From positions 992,001-1,056,000 of the forward strand of contig CAVQEK010000004.1 in NCBI GenBank assembly GCA_963711495.1: DNA of 64,000 nucleotides, read 5' to 3'. How positions within the stretch are numbered: the first letter of the stretch is position 1; each line of letters starts with the position of its first letter. The position numbers and the translations under genes were made by a program. Below, piece after piece: positions 7,764-15,895 of this stretch. The stretch comes from CAVQEK01 sp963711495. GTDB lineage: Bacteria; Bacteroidota; Bacteroidia; Cytophagales; Cyclobacteriaceae. Under the pieces are notes generated by a model. It had not been told where the DNA came from, ran no database searches, and saw only the letters and a list, made by a program, of their open reading frames with translations.

Positions 7764-9524
7764 TTAAAAATCGAATTGTACTTCAAGGGGAAAACGGGCC
7801 TGAATGCCACTTTGACGTACCATTGTTTGTATTTTCATGACCAAAGGATACAGTTCTCCCAGTTTGGATTGCATCATTTTAGAATCATATTCATCACTCA
7901 GTTTGCTGATCAATTGTTCCAGTGGTGGTTTCAATACCGGATAATATCTTACCCGGTAATCATCAGGGACACCTGCTTTTTCTGCCACCAGTCTGATGGC
8001 ATCGTCGAGGTTGCCATACATATCAGCCAATCCATTTTGCACAGCATCTTCACCTGTCCAAACCCGGCCGGAGGCCAATTCTAATAATTTTTGTTTATCC
8101 ATGTGCCTGGCTTCGGCGACTTTAGATGTAAAAGTATCATAAAGTCTGTTGGTTTGTTGCTGAAACATTTGAAGTTCATATTCCGATTTTGGTCGGGTAA
8201 CGTTATAGAGATCTGAAAATTTGCCGGTCTCAGCGTTATCTGTGGTGATGCCCAATTTATCTTCCAACAAGTGTTGCGCATTTAACATAATACTAAAAAT
8301 ACCAATAGAACCTGTAATGGTATTTGGGGCTACCAAGATGGTGTCACAGCCTACAGCTATGTAATAACCACCTGAAGCTGCCATATCTGACATGGATGCA
8401 ATAACTGGTTTTTCTGCTGAGGCCAGTCGCAATTCTTTCCAGAGAATGTCGGATGCCAATGCACTACCTCCAGGAGAATTGATGCGTAAAACGATACCTT
8501 TTACATCTTTGTCTTTTCTGACTTTTCTGATTTCATTGACAAAAGTCTCAGCGCCAATCGTATTCTCATCCCCTTTGCCACCGGTAATTTCTCCGGAAGC
8601 CATAATCACCGCAATCCGGTTCGGCGAAGTATTGGTGACTCGAAATGAGTTTTTATACTTTTTATATGAAACGAAATTGATGTCGGCATCTTTTTCAAGG
8701 CCTATTTTTTGCCGGATTTTATGAAGTACAGCATTTTGGTATGCCAGGGTGTCTACCAATTTATAATGCACGGCATCTTGTGGGTCCCTGATCAGTGCTG
8801 AATCTGAAACCAATTTCACTTCATCATAACTCAATTTTCTTGAGTCTGCAATTTTATGAAGGATGTTGTCGTAAATCTCATTGATCAGGTGACTTAGATC
8901 TTCCCTGGATTTTTCACTCATATTTTTGCGTATCAATGGCTCAACCGCATCTTTATATTCTCCAACCCGGAATATGTAAGGCTCCACTCCCAGTTTGTCG
9001 AGCGTTCCTTTTAGGAACATTCTGTCAACATTAATACCGTTAAATTCCAACATCCCATAATCAGGCGTTAGTACAATTTCATCTGCTACCGAGGCCAGAT
9101 AATAAGCGCCTTCGGAGTATGTATCACTTGATGCGATAATGAACTTGCCGGAGGATTTAAAATCTTCCAATGAATTTCTGATTTCATCAAGTGTCGCAAA
9201 ACCGGCCATCATAAATGGTGTTTCAAGGTAAATTCCCTTGATCTTATTATCATTTTTAGCATGTCGGATGGCTTCTTTCAATTGGATAAGTCCAATGCCA
9301 CCATCTTGCATACCTGGGAAAATGCCGATATCCTGAAGTGGATTGTTGGTTTCCCGTTCAAGAATCGGCCGATTCAATTTGAGATCCAGTACAGCATTGT
9401 CATCGATTTCGACCAGTTTCTCCTGAGAAGCTGAAGATACTATGGCGACCAGTATTATGATCATGACAAATAGAAAGACAAACAACCCAACAAGAGTTGC
9501 CAAAACATTTCTTAAAAATTTCAT
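7764..9524 (-). CDS. sppA: Signal peptide peptidase SppA, 67-kDa type
   Basis: Membrane-bound serine protease (family S49) that digests cleaved signal peptides. From the ATG at 9524 it has 586 residues; an upstream in-frame TTG at 9548 is less likely. One N-terminal membrane helix is at about residues 7-30. Two tandem S49 domains follow, as in the E. coli long form. The catalytic lysine is K191 in EYKDAVEP and the nucleophile is S384 in MAASGGYY, matching the K209/S409 dyad known for E. coli SppA. The oxyanion segment RINSPGGSALAS precedes the serine. It is divergent from folK. Confidence 0.94.
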   Translation of the reverse strand: MKFLRNVLATLVGLFVFLFVMIIILVAIVSSASQEKLVEIDDNAVLDLKLNRPILERETNNPLQDIGIFPGMQDGGIGLIQLKEAIRHAKNDNKIKGIYLETPFMMAGFATLDEIRNSLEDFKSSGKFIIASSDTYSEGAYYLASVADEIVLTPDYGMLEFNGINVDRMFLKGTLDKLGVEPYIFRVGEYKDAVEPLIRKNMSEKSREDLSHLINEIYDNILHKIADSRKLSYDEVKLVSDSALIRDPQDAVHYKLVDTLAYQNAVLHKIRQKIGLEKDADINFVSYKKYKNSFRVTNTSPNRIAVIMASGEITGGKGDENTIGAETFVNEIRKVRKDKDVKGIVLRINSPGGSALASDILWKELRLASAEKPVIASMSDMAASGGYYIAVGCDTILVAPNTITGSIGIFSIMLNAQHLLEDKLGITTDNAETGKFSDLYNVTRPKSEYELQMFQQQTNRLYDTFTSKVAEARHMDKQKLLELASGRVWTGEDAVQNGLADMYGNLDDAIRLVAEKAGVPDDYRVRYYPVLKPPLEQLISKLSDEYDSKMMQSKLGELYPLVMKIQTMVRQSGIQARFPLEVQFDF

Positions 9525-9585
9525 ATCCTTCCTGTTATATTTCAACAATTATAGGATACTGGACGATTTTATAAAAGCATATTTT

Positions 9586-9593
9586 TATTTTTG
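9586..9593 (+). promoter_or_regulatory. Candidate -7 element for folK
   Basis: TATTTTTG matches TAnnTTTG and lies 13 bases before the folK start, but no TTG is present at the expected -33 spacing. Confidence 0.4.
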
Positions 9594-9606
9594 AATATTT
9601 TATGGG

Positions 9607-10089
9607 ATGAAAGGAATATATCTGCTTTTAGGAAGTAATTTGGGAGACAGCAAAAAAAACCTGTCGATTGCAACAGGGTATATTGAAGCTCAAATCGGAC
9701 ATCTTATTCAACACTCTGACGTTTATCGATCTTCTGCCTGGGGTTATGAAGATCAGCCGGATTTTCTAAATCAGGTATTGAGAATAAGTACTGTCTTAAA
9801 TCCATTTGAGCTACTAAAAACAATTCACAACATAGAGCGGTCTATGGGCCGTGAGCGAAAAGTGAAATGGCATGCCAGAATCATCGATATTGACATTCTG
9901 TACTACAACAATGAGGTTATTGATACAGAAAATTTAAAAATACCGCACCCTGAAATTGCCAATCGACGTTTTACCCTGGTGCCTCTTTGTGATATTGCCG
10001 GGAAAGCAGTGCATCCCATATCGAAGAAAAGTCAGTTTGAATTATTGCATGATTGTCAAGATCCTCTATCCGTAGAAAGACTGGCATGA
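9607..10089 (+). CDS. folK: 2-amino-4-hydroxy-6-hydroxymethyldihydropteridine pyrophosphokinase
   Basis: Transfers pyrophosphate from ATP to 6-hydroxymethyl-7,8-dihydropterin in folate synthesis. The 160-residue protein has the N-terminal LLLGSNLGD motif, the central NQVLRIST strand, the ERSMGRERKVKWHARIIDID block with the two magnesium-binding aspartates, and the closing IPHPEIANRRFTLVPLCDI segment. Normal length. It stands alone, divergent from sppA, and is closed by a bidirectional terminator. The other pterin genes of the window (folE, PTPS) are about 5 kb away. Confidence 0.96.
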   Translation: MKGIYLLLGSNLGDSKKNLSIATGYIEAQIGHLIQHSDVYRSSAWGYEDQPDFLNQVLRISTVLNPFELLKTIHNIERSMGRERKVKWHARIIDIDILYYNNEVIDTENLKIPHPEIANRRFTLVPLCDIAGKAVHPISKKSQFELLHDCQDPLSVERLA

Positions 10090-10127
10090 CTTCATTTTTT
10101 TATTGATTGGTTTTATGATGAAAAAAT

Positions 10128-10158
10128 AAAAAATCGGCCACATAAGGACCGATTTTTT
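10128..10158. terminator. Bidirectional terminator between folK and the lipoprotein gene
   Basis: AATCGG (10132-10137) pairs with CCGATT (10149-10154). The stem is continued by CC/GG with one bulged A and flanked by A-rich and T-rich runs. The two genes converge here, and both strands have a U-tract. Confidence 0.75.
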
Positions 10159-10173
10159 CCTCATTAAACCATA

Positions 10174-11028
10174 CTACCTCTTTCCACCCCGCATATTCTT
10201 GATCTCCAATTCAGAGGTTATGCCATCTTTGGTTACAGTATATAAATTATCACATGTGCCATCCCCCCAGTCAATTGTAATTGTCGGGCCACCTTCAATT
10301 GTTTTAACCTTGATACCTTCGACAGGAATAAATACCCTTTTGTGTGGTAAGCATCCACGCATCCAGACAATTGGCTTGGTTATTTGAACAGTATAGTTAG
10401 CACCACTACGAGTTACACCACTGGCGTTGCCATCATGGATACGGACATCATTAATGGGATTTAAAGCACGAATACGTTTGTTGATCCAATCCGCGTTTCT
10501 CGTAGCGACAGTGCCGTCTGGCCAGGTGAGTTTGCCACCTTCCAGCTTCACTTCATATTTCAGGGTATCCCTTAGATCTTCAGAAATATTTGTCTTCGTA
10601 AATATGCCTTCAACTTGTATACTATCAACGCTATAGTTTTCAAATGTCACGGTCTGCTGAGCTCCTGGCATGAATAAATGATCGGTAAAAGTAATAATGA
10701 TCTTGCCACTTCGTACCCTGCCAAATGGGTCCTGGCAACCATCGCCAAAATCAATAGTGATCGTTTTTGACTCCCTGTCTATGGAAACGTTGGCACAATG
10801 TATAGGGCTTTCTTCATCGTTGGCGATTCTGCCATTTTCAGTAGTATAAACATCACCGTAATAGGTGACATCATCCAGATCTTCGAATACGGATTCGGTT
10901 ACGGCTTCATTTTGGGCATCCTGAACATCTGAAGTAACCGGACCACTGGTTTCCGTATCCTGTTGACATTTTGTAAAAATTACAGCAAATAGAAATGTAG
11001 ACAATAACAGATAAATTGCTCTTTTCAT
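10174..11028 (-). CDS. Putative lipoprotein with two similar beta domains
   Basis: A 284-residue exported protein. The N-terminus is a hydrophobic signal segment ending in FTKC at residue 21, a slightly atypical lipobox (Lys at -1). Residues 25-50 are acidic and Gln/Thr-rich. The mature part seems to contain two related units: TITIDFGDGCQDPFGRVRSG near residue 90 and TITIDWGDGTCDNLYTVTKDG near residue 250, each preceded by a conserved cysteine (HCANVS and RGCLPH). I know this type only as an uncharacterised Bacteroidota lipoprotein. No operon partner. Confidence 0.75.
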   Translation of the reverse strand: MKRAIYLLLSTFLFAVIFTKCQQDTETSGPVTSDVQDAQNEAVTESVFEDLDDVTYYGDVYTTENGRIANDEESPIHCANVSIDRESKTITIDFGDGCQDPFGRVRSGKIIITFTDHLFMPGAQQTVTFENYSVDSIQVEGIFTKTNISEDLRDTLKYEVKLEGGKLTWPDGTVATRNADWINKRIRALNPINDVRIHDGNASGVTRSGANYTVQITKPIVWMRGCLPHKRVFIPVEGIKVKTIEGGPTITIDWGDGTCDNLYTVTKDGITSELEIKNMRGGKR

Positions 11029-11995
11029 GACTTTTTTAATTTGGTTTTAAATTTTTCCCGATGAGTCTTAGATGACATCAACCATCAAAGGTTTAAATGA
11101 GCCCGAAAAAATATTAAAAAAAATATTTAGTGCAGAATTAAGGCATTTTACTATTTGTATAAACAGTGCACCATCATGTGAAACTTGGTTTCATTCCATC
11201 CATAAAAAAATACGATTTACTCAGTAAAGAAATTCAGAAGCGATGAGGTTAACAGAACTTAAATTTTCTGACAGGTTAACCTAAAGGAATTCTTAATAAG
11301 GAAATTCCATTCCATAAACTGATAAAATATCTGGTAATAAGCATTAACAAACCCGGATAAATAGCCATTTTCAATGAACTGACTAAAAAGAACTAAATGG
11401 CCCTTCTTTCCCAAAATGGGAAAAATGTCTAACTGTGGGAAGCGTTGTTCGGTTTAAAAAATCACAATCAAATGATTATCAACAATTTAATATTTTAGCA
11501 TGATTTTGGTCTTTGAGGTAACAGAATGAATGAGGATAGAATAGGAGAAGTAAAGAAGTTTGAGAAGATATTGTGGAGGGTGGTATGGTGAAGAAATGAA
11601 CCTCTGGGAAATGTAATTATTTTTTAAACTGGTTTTAGGGTTATTGGTTGATGGTGATTGTTGGCGCGTGAAGTTGGTAGCGCAGTAGGGAAGTCGCCAG
11701 ATTTGAATTTTCGGAGTTGTGATGTTGATTGAGGGTGAGGAAATTCCGAAGATTTTTCCAAATCGGGAATCTGGTGACTGCACAAGCAAGAGTTGACTTG
11801 ATGTTAGGCGGAATGAAAATGAAGCAGTTGAGTGAATTTGAAAGAATGTGCAGCACCTTTTTTCCTTTTTGACTCGATTTTTAGAGTAGGTTGTTCATAG
11901 CGTTAAACAGGTTAAGATCTACATTTAGTGTGGTTGGTAGTTAGGTTTTAAGGCGGGGCATTAGTCCCGCTTTTATCTTTTATAACCTTTTTGAA
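11029..11995. other. 967-bp stretch with no convincing gene
   Basis: Only short frames with implausible composition are open here on either strand. The left third is AT-rich. Between about 11,510 and 11,860 the plus strand is strikingly rich in G and A and poor in C, unlike the flanking DNA, and a plus-strand hairpin with a T-tract closes the region at 11,950-11,974. No tRNA-like, rRNA-like or transposase-like sequence was recognised. An untranslated RNA or a decayed gene is possible but unproven. Confidence 0.6.
11950..11974 (+). terminator. Hairpin with plus-strand T-tract
   Basis: GCGGG (11953-11957) pairs with CCCGC (11966-11970), extended by weaker A/T and G-U pairs, and is followed by TTTT on the plus strand. 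The minus strand has no T-tract here, so the hairpin fits a plus-strand transcript better than the TauE-like gene, whose stop is at 11,996. Confidence 0.45.
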
Positions 11996-12754
11996 TCAAT
12001 AAAATAACTTGATCGCAGCGAAAGCAGTGGTCACTATGATGAATATGCGGTATGGCTTCTCGGGTATAATTTTTACAATCCTGACGCCAAGAATGGCTCC
12101 GATCATGATGGCTGGAAACATAGCCAGATCCAAATAGAATGTATGCCAGTCAATGGTATGCCAAACGGCAACATGAAATGGAATCTTAAATAGATTTATG
12201 ATTAGAAAAAACCAGGCGCCTGTGCCGATATAACTGTTTTTCGGCAGTTTCATTGATAATAAATAAATCGCCATTACGGGCCCTGCGGCATTACCGATCA
12301 TGGTAGAAAACCCACCGAGTAAACCTGCCACACTGGAAAAAAACCAATTATGAGGGACCTTTTCCACGGATTGATTACTTTCCCGCCAAACCATGATGAT
12401 CAACCCTGCCAGGATAATAATGGCCATCATATTTTTGAATTGATCATCGTTGACCAACTGACCAACAAATAAAGCGATCAAAACACCAACAACAGTGGCA
12501 GGAAGCAATTTCAACACATATTTCCATTCTGCATGACGATGGTAATAATAAACAGCAAAAAAATCGCCCATACTGAGCATGGGCAGCAAAATACCGGCAG
12601 ATGATTTTCCACCAAAAATACCTGCCAATATTGGCACGATCAACATGCCGATACCGGAAATACCAGTTTTGGCCATACCCACAAAAAGTGCACAAACAAT
12701 GACCCAGAACCATTGATCGATACTTAAATGAAAAGATGTGAGTGTTGAAAACAT
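11996..12754 (-). CDS. TauE/SafE-family membrane permease
   Basis: A 252-residue integral membrane protein of the TauE/SafE family, whose members export or import sulfite, sulfonates and organic anions. Hydrophobic segments appear at about residues 12-35, 45-65, 75-100, 108-125, 135-165, 175-200, 205-225 and 232-250, so roughly eight helices. The family signature is visible in the two half-repeats: GMAKTGISGIGMLIVPILA near the start, and GLLGGFSTMIGNAAGPVMAIY in the middle. The substrate cannot be inferred from the neighbours. A -7-like element lies just upstream. Confidence 0.88.
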   Translation of the reverse strand: MFSTLTSFHLSIDQWFWVIVCALFVGMAKTGISGIGMLIVPILAGIFGGKSSAGILLPMLSMGDFFAVYYYHRHAEWKYVLKLLPATVVGVLIALFVGQLVNDDQFKNMMAIIILAGLIIMVWRESNQSVEKVPHNWFFSSVAGLLGGFSTMIGNAAGPVMAIYLLSMKLPKNSYIGTGAWFFLIINLFKIPFHVAVWHTIDWHTFYLDLAMFPAIMIGAILGVRIVKIIPEKPYRIFIIVTTAFAAIKLFY

Positions 12755-12770
12755 ATGAGGACCAAACCAA

Positions 12771-12778
12771 CAAATATA
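12771..12778 (-). promoter_or_regulatory. Candidate -7 element for the TauE-like gene
   Basis: On the minus strand the sequence reads TATATTTG, an exact TAnnTTTG match, 16 bases before the start codon. The -33 region has no clear TTG at the expected distance. Confidence 0.4.
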
Positions 12779-12880
12779 ATAAGCTCCTGATAATATGACA
12801 GGTATTGAAAAAATTAAAGTGTCAATTACTGGATTTAAAAGACTCTTATTTCGCCAATGAATAAAGATAAAACCAGCATA

Positions 12881-13111
12881 TCACTGATTTGCGTGGTTCC
12901 GGTCTCCTTTACTTTTTCTGGCAAGAAAATTCTGTATACGATAAAAACCTATGATTCCGTAAAAAATCGCCGAAAGCCATACAAGCTCTTTTATATCTCC
13001 AATCCAGATTCCTGAAAAATGACCGATTAGTTGCATCGCCAGTACCACGAGTAGGAAAGCAATAACCACAAAGGATATTTCTTTCAACAGCAGACCCGCC
13101 CATTTTTTCAT
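12881..13111 (-). CDS. Small membrane protein of unknown function
   Basis: A 76-residue protein when started at the ATG at 13,111, which follows the stop of the upstream gene by four bases. A start at 13,192 would overlap that gene by 77 bp and add a basic leader, so it is less likely. Two hydrophobic helices are visible (FVVIAFLLVVLAMQLIG and LVWLSAIFYGIIGFYRI), followed by a basic tail ending KSKGDRNHANQ. No family recognised. It is the last gene of a probable three-gene transcript with the lipoprotein and the metallophosphoesterase. Confidence 0.6.
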   Translation of the reverse strand: MKKWAGLLLKEISFVVIAFLLVVLAMQLIGHFSGIWIGDIKELVWLSAIFYGIIGFYRIQNFLARKSKGDRNHANQ

Positions 13112-13115
13112 ATTT

Positions 13116-13727
13116 TCAATTATTTTCGCTGGTTCCTCCAAATTCCGTCCCGACTGTAATATAACCAGGATAATTGATCGGAAACGTTTCATTGATATAA
13201 ACCGTAGGTTTTATCTTAAGATCCACCCGCGAAGGTTTGTTGCTGGCATCAGCCAGGTTCAAACCAAAATTAAGCAATGCGTCTTTTGATTTTCCACTGA
13301 GCGCGTCGAGCAGGTTCACCGATATTTTTAAGGGGATAATGGCGGTGCCCTCATTGCCAGGAATGGAGATTTGGTTGTTATTGGTACCTTTGGCCATTTC
13401 AATATTGTCGATCGATACGATCCAGTCAAAGTTGTTGAGAACTGCCGGTTGTGTGTTCGGATTTTTTGCTTCAATATTGAGATTAAATTCCAGCGGAAGA
13501 TCACCTCTAAGATAAGCGCTGGTGATTGTACCAATTTGCATTAGACTGAGGCTGGAAATGTTGTTGAGATGTTGTACATCTATACCCGCTAATCTGGTGT
13601 TGGTTAGCGAGGTCATCCGAAAATCGCATTTGAAAAGATTTGTGAATGACTGTAAACTGGCACAACCTGAAAAAAGTGAAAATACGGCGAGGGCCAGTAT
13701 CGATGATGAAATCGGCTTTCTTAGCAT
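13116..13727 (-). CDS. LEA14-like lipoprotein
   Basis: A 203-residue exported lipoprotein. The ATG at 13,727 is preferred because it begins a proper signal peptide with lipobox FSGC; an earlier in-frame ATG at 13,775 would lie inside the upstream gene. The mature part contains the segment LPLEFNLNIEAKNPNTQPAV, which resembles the 'natural extension' strand of late-embryogenesis-abundant type 2 (LEA14/WHy) domains, and continues with beta-rich sequence. The role is probably structural at the inner or outer membrane. It follows the metallophosphoesterase by 10 bp. Confidence 0.72.
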   Translation of the reverse strand: MLRKPISSSILALAVFSLFSGCASLQSFTNLFKCDFRMTSLTNTRLAGIDVQHLNNISSLSLMQIGTITSAYLRGDLPLEFNLNIEAKNPNTQPAVLNNFDWIVSIDNIEMAKGTNNNQISIPGNEGTAIIPLKISVNLLDALSGKSKDALLNFGLNLADASNKPSRVDLKIKPTVYINETFPINYPGYITVGTEFGGTSENN

Positions 13728-13737
13728 CTTACAAATT

Positions 13738-14568
13738 TTAACGTAAATATAACTTTCTTGATGGTTCCCGTCCAAATCCTGATATTTTAAGGGTTTGCTC
13801 AGAGATTTCTACCACGCAAAAGGCGGGTTCATGTTCTGTCTCCACCATCCCCAGGATATTAACAAAATGAATGCCGGAAATTTGAGCATAATTTCCTTCA
13901 TGATTGTGTCCGCAAAACCATGCCTGTACGCAACTATATGCCTGAATCAACTGAAGCAAGGCGTGACTATTGAGCAGGTTATGCCTGTCATCGGGAAAGA
14001 TTGGGTAGTGACAAAAAATAATGACCTTTTTTCCAAGGTGCTGAGCGTGATTCAATTCGTTTTCCAGCCAGTTTAACTGCTCATTCCCAATACCGCCGTT
14101 CCAGAAATTGGTATTGGCAAAGTTGCCATATTGCATTTTTTTCAGCCATTCTTCAGCCAAAACATAATTTTTGGTATCAGCCGGATTGGCAAACGTACTT
14201 ATTTCATTTCCATCGAGTACGATGAAAAAATATCCATTATATTCAAACCGATAATACGGAATTTCCAGTCCTATTTTTTCGGGGACTTGTGCTTTAAACG
14301 ATTCGTCCACTTCATAGTCATGATTCCCTAAAACATGAAAAACCGGAGCATTAAAATGCTTGAAAGCAGGTAGAATTGTATCATAACTCTGCCAATCCCG
14401 ATCGATCAGATCTCCGAGATCTACGACAAAATCAAGCGAGAAGCTGTTGAATACACGTTGGCAAGCCGATATTTTTTGAAGGGAGTTTCTGAAATGCCGA
14501 TCTTTATATACATCACCATCCCAATATTGCAGGTCTCCAAATAGACCGAAATTTATATTTCCTGCCAT
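13738..14568 (-). CDS. Calcineurin-like metallophosphoesterase, ADPRibase-Mn type
   Basis: A 276-residue cytosolic hydrolase with no signal peptide. The five metal-binding blocks are present: FGLFGDLQYWDGD near residue 8, VVDLGDLIDRD near 49, HVLGNHDYE near 79, IFCHYPIFPDD near 180, and FCGHNHEGNY near 220. The spacing and the GDLQYWD variant of the first block fit the manganese-dependent ADP-ribose/CDP-alcohol diphosphatase group known from eukaryotes and some bacteria. The substrate remains an inference. It probably leads a transcript with the lipoprotein and the small membrane protein. Confidence 0.85.
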   Translation of the reverse strand: MAGNINFGLFGDLQYWDGDVYKDRHFRNSLQKISACQRVFNSFSLDFVVDLGDLIDRDWQSYDTILPAFKHFNAPVFHVLGNHDYEVDESFKAQVPEKIGLEIPYYRFEYNGYFFIVLDGNEISTFANPADTKNYVLAEEWLKKMQYGNFANTNFWNGGIGNEQLNWLENELNHAQHLGKKVIIFCHYPIFPDDRHNLLNSHALLQLIQAYSCVQAWFCGHNHEGNYAQISGIHFVNILGMVETEHEPAFCVVEISEQTLKISGFGREPSRKLYLR

Positions 14569-14587
14569 GACGTGTAGAGAATAATGA

Positions 14588-14612
14588 AAAAGGGCTTATA
14601 AGAAGCCCTTTT
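14588..14612 (-). terminator. Terminator of folE
   Basis: A perfect 10-bp stem, AAAAGGGCTT with AAGCCCTTTT, around a five-base loop. It lies about 30 bases after the folE stop; the U-tract is supplied by the stem's own A/T ends. Confidence 0.8.
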
Positions 14613-14640
14613 CTGCCATATAATTATGAATACTTAATTC

Positions 14641-15336
14641 TTATGCCTTATTATAGACATATTGGAGAAATTCATTCTTCGTTTCTTCGTTGAGGAAGCG
14701 ACCACTGTAAAACGAAGTCACCGTACTGCTGCTGGTGTCCTGGATTCCCCTGGATTGAACACATAAATGTTCGGCATCGATGATCACCGCCACATCTTCT
14801 GTTTGCAGAATTTCTTTCAACTCATTACCGATTTGCACGGTCAAACGTTCCTGGACCTGCGGCCTCTTTGCAAAATATTGAACGATCCGATTGATTTTGG
14901 ACAAACCCACAACTTTACCATTCGAAATATATGCTACGTGCGCTCTTCCGATAATAGGCACAAAATGATGCTCACAATTCGAGAAAACCGTAATATTCTT
15001 CTCAACCAGCATTTGATTATACTGGTATTTATTATCAAACAATTTGATATCCGGCTTATTTTTAGGATCCAAACCACTGAATACCTCCTTAACATACATT
15101 TTCGCCACACGATCAGGGGTGCCGATTAGGCTGTCGTCGGACATATCAAGGCCCAGTATCTGCATAATTTCCTTGAAATGTTTCTTGATCAGTTCAATTT
15201 TCAGTTCATCATCCAGATCAAAAGCATCTTCCCGAATTGGTGTGTTGTAGGAAGTGCTGAGATGTTCGTCTCCAATTTCATCTACCGACATGCCATTAAG
15301 AGGCCGGGTACTCAACGAAATTTCTTTCTGTTTCAT
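14641..15336 (-). CDS. folE: GTP cyclohydrolase I
   Basis: Converts GTP to 7,8-dihydroneopterin triphosphate, the first step of folate and pterin synthesis. The 231-residue protein has the type I core: GTPDRVAKMYVKEVFSGL, the zinc-binding SNCEHHFVP motif, the GLSKINRIVQYFAKRPQVQERL block, and the second zinc cysteine in AEHLCVQSRG. Two starts are possible. The ATG at 15,336 overlaps the upstream PTPS gene by 41 bp; the ATG at 15,291 would follow its stop by four bases. Residues before the catalytic domain are not conserved, so the sequence does not decide between them. Followed by a terminator. Confidence 0.96.
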   Translation of the reverse strand: MKQKEISLSTRPLNGMSVDEIGDEHLSTSYNTPIREDAFDLDDELKIELIKKHFKEIMQILGLDMSDDSLIGTPDRVAKMYVKEVFSGLDPKNKPDIKLFDNKYQYNQMLVEKNITVFSNCEHHFVPIIGRAHVAYISNGKVVGLSKINRIVQYFAKRPQVQERLTVQIGNELKEILQTEDVAVIIDAEHLCVQSRGIQDTSSSTVTSFYSGRFLNEETKNEFLQYVYNKA

Positions 15337-15706
15337 AAAGGGTTACTTTTAAATCGTATTTGGCTTCAACGTTTTTTCTCAAAATTTTCCAGATAACCGT
15401 CACAATATTTTCAGCTGTAGGGTTGAGATCTTTGAATTCCGCCGTGTCGAGGTTCAAATTTTTATGATCAAACCTGTCAATTATATTTTTTTTAATCAGA
15501 TCACTCAATACTTTAAGATCCATTACAAAGCCGGTTTCCGGATCAGGATCTCCAGCTACCTTAACAATCAATTCATAATTGTGACCATGATAGTTGGGAT
15601 TGTTACATTTTCCAAAGACCTCACGGTTCTTTTCATCAGACCATGCAGAATTATGTAAACGATGTGCTGCATTAAAATGTTCCTTTCGGAAAACGGCTAC
15701 TTTCAT
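15296..15706 (-). CDS. 6-pyruvoyl-tetrahydropterin synthase / QueD family protein
   Basis: A 136-residue enzyme of the PTPS/QueD family, acting on 7,8-dihydroneopterin triphosphate, the product of FolE. The ATG at 15,706 is preferred over 15,718. Zinc ligands are H15 (FNAAH), H40 and H42 (NYHGHNY). The catalytic cysteine C34 lies in GKCNNPNYHGH, and the conserved glutamate is in the C-terminal VTLYETERN. The sequence does not separate the pterin branch (PTPS) from the queuosine branch (QueD). Its overlap or close coupling with folE means the two are co-expressed, and it is the first gene of that transcript. Confidence 0.92.
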   Translation of the reverse strand: MKVAVFRKEHFNAAHRLHNSAWSDEKNREVFGKCNNPNYHGHNYELIVKVAGDPDPETGFVMDLKVLSDLIKKNIIDRFDHKNLNLDTAEFKDLNPTAENIVTVIWKILRKNVEAKYDLKVTLYETERNFVEYPAS

Positions 15707-15814
15707 ATCGGAATACAAACCTGATGTAATTTAAATTGTTTAATTAATTATTATAAAAGTTAAACAAAAGAATGTATGTTGTTAAATTATTAGTTCAAAT
15801 TCGATTTTGGACCT

Positions 15815-15822
15815 CAAAGGTA
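15815..15822 (-). promoter_or_regulatory. Candidate -7 element for the PTPS-folE transcript
   Basis: On the minus strand the sequence reads TACCTTTG, an exact TAnnTTTG match, about 110 bases before the start codon. No clear -33 TTG is found at the usual spacing. Confidence 0.35.
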
Positions 15823-15895
15823 ACTATTTTAAACCTTAAAAAGTTGCGCATAGGTGCAAGTAAAGTTGAAAGATCCAAAAAAGGCTTCAAGATAC

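Noticed and set aside
11487..11856. Two overlapping minus-strand frames of 100 and 71 codons
   Set aside because: Composition is Ser/Thr/Asn/Pro-rich without domains, a result of the G/A-rich plus strand. No start signal or neighbour supports them.
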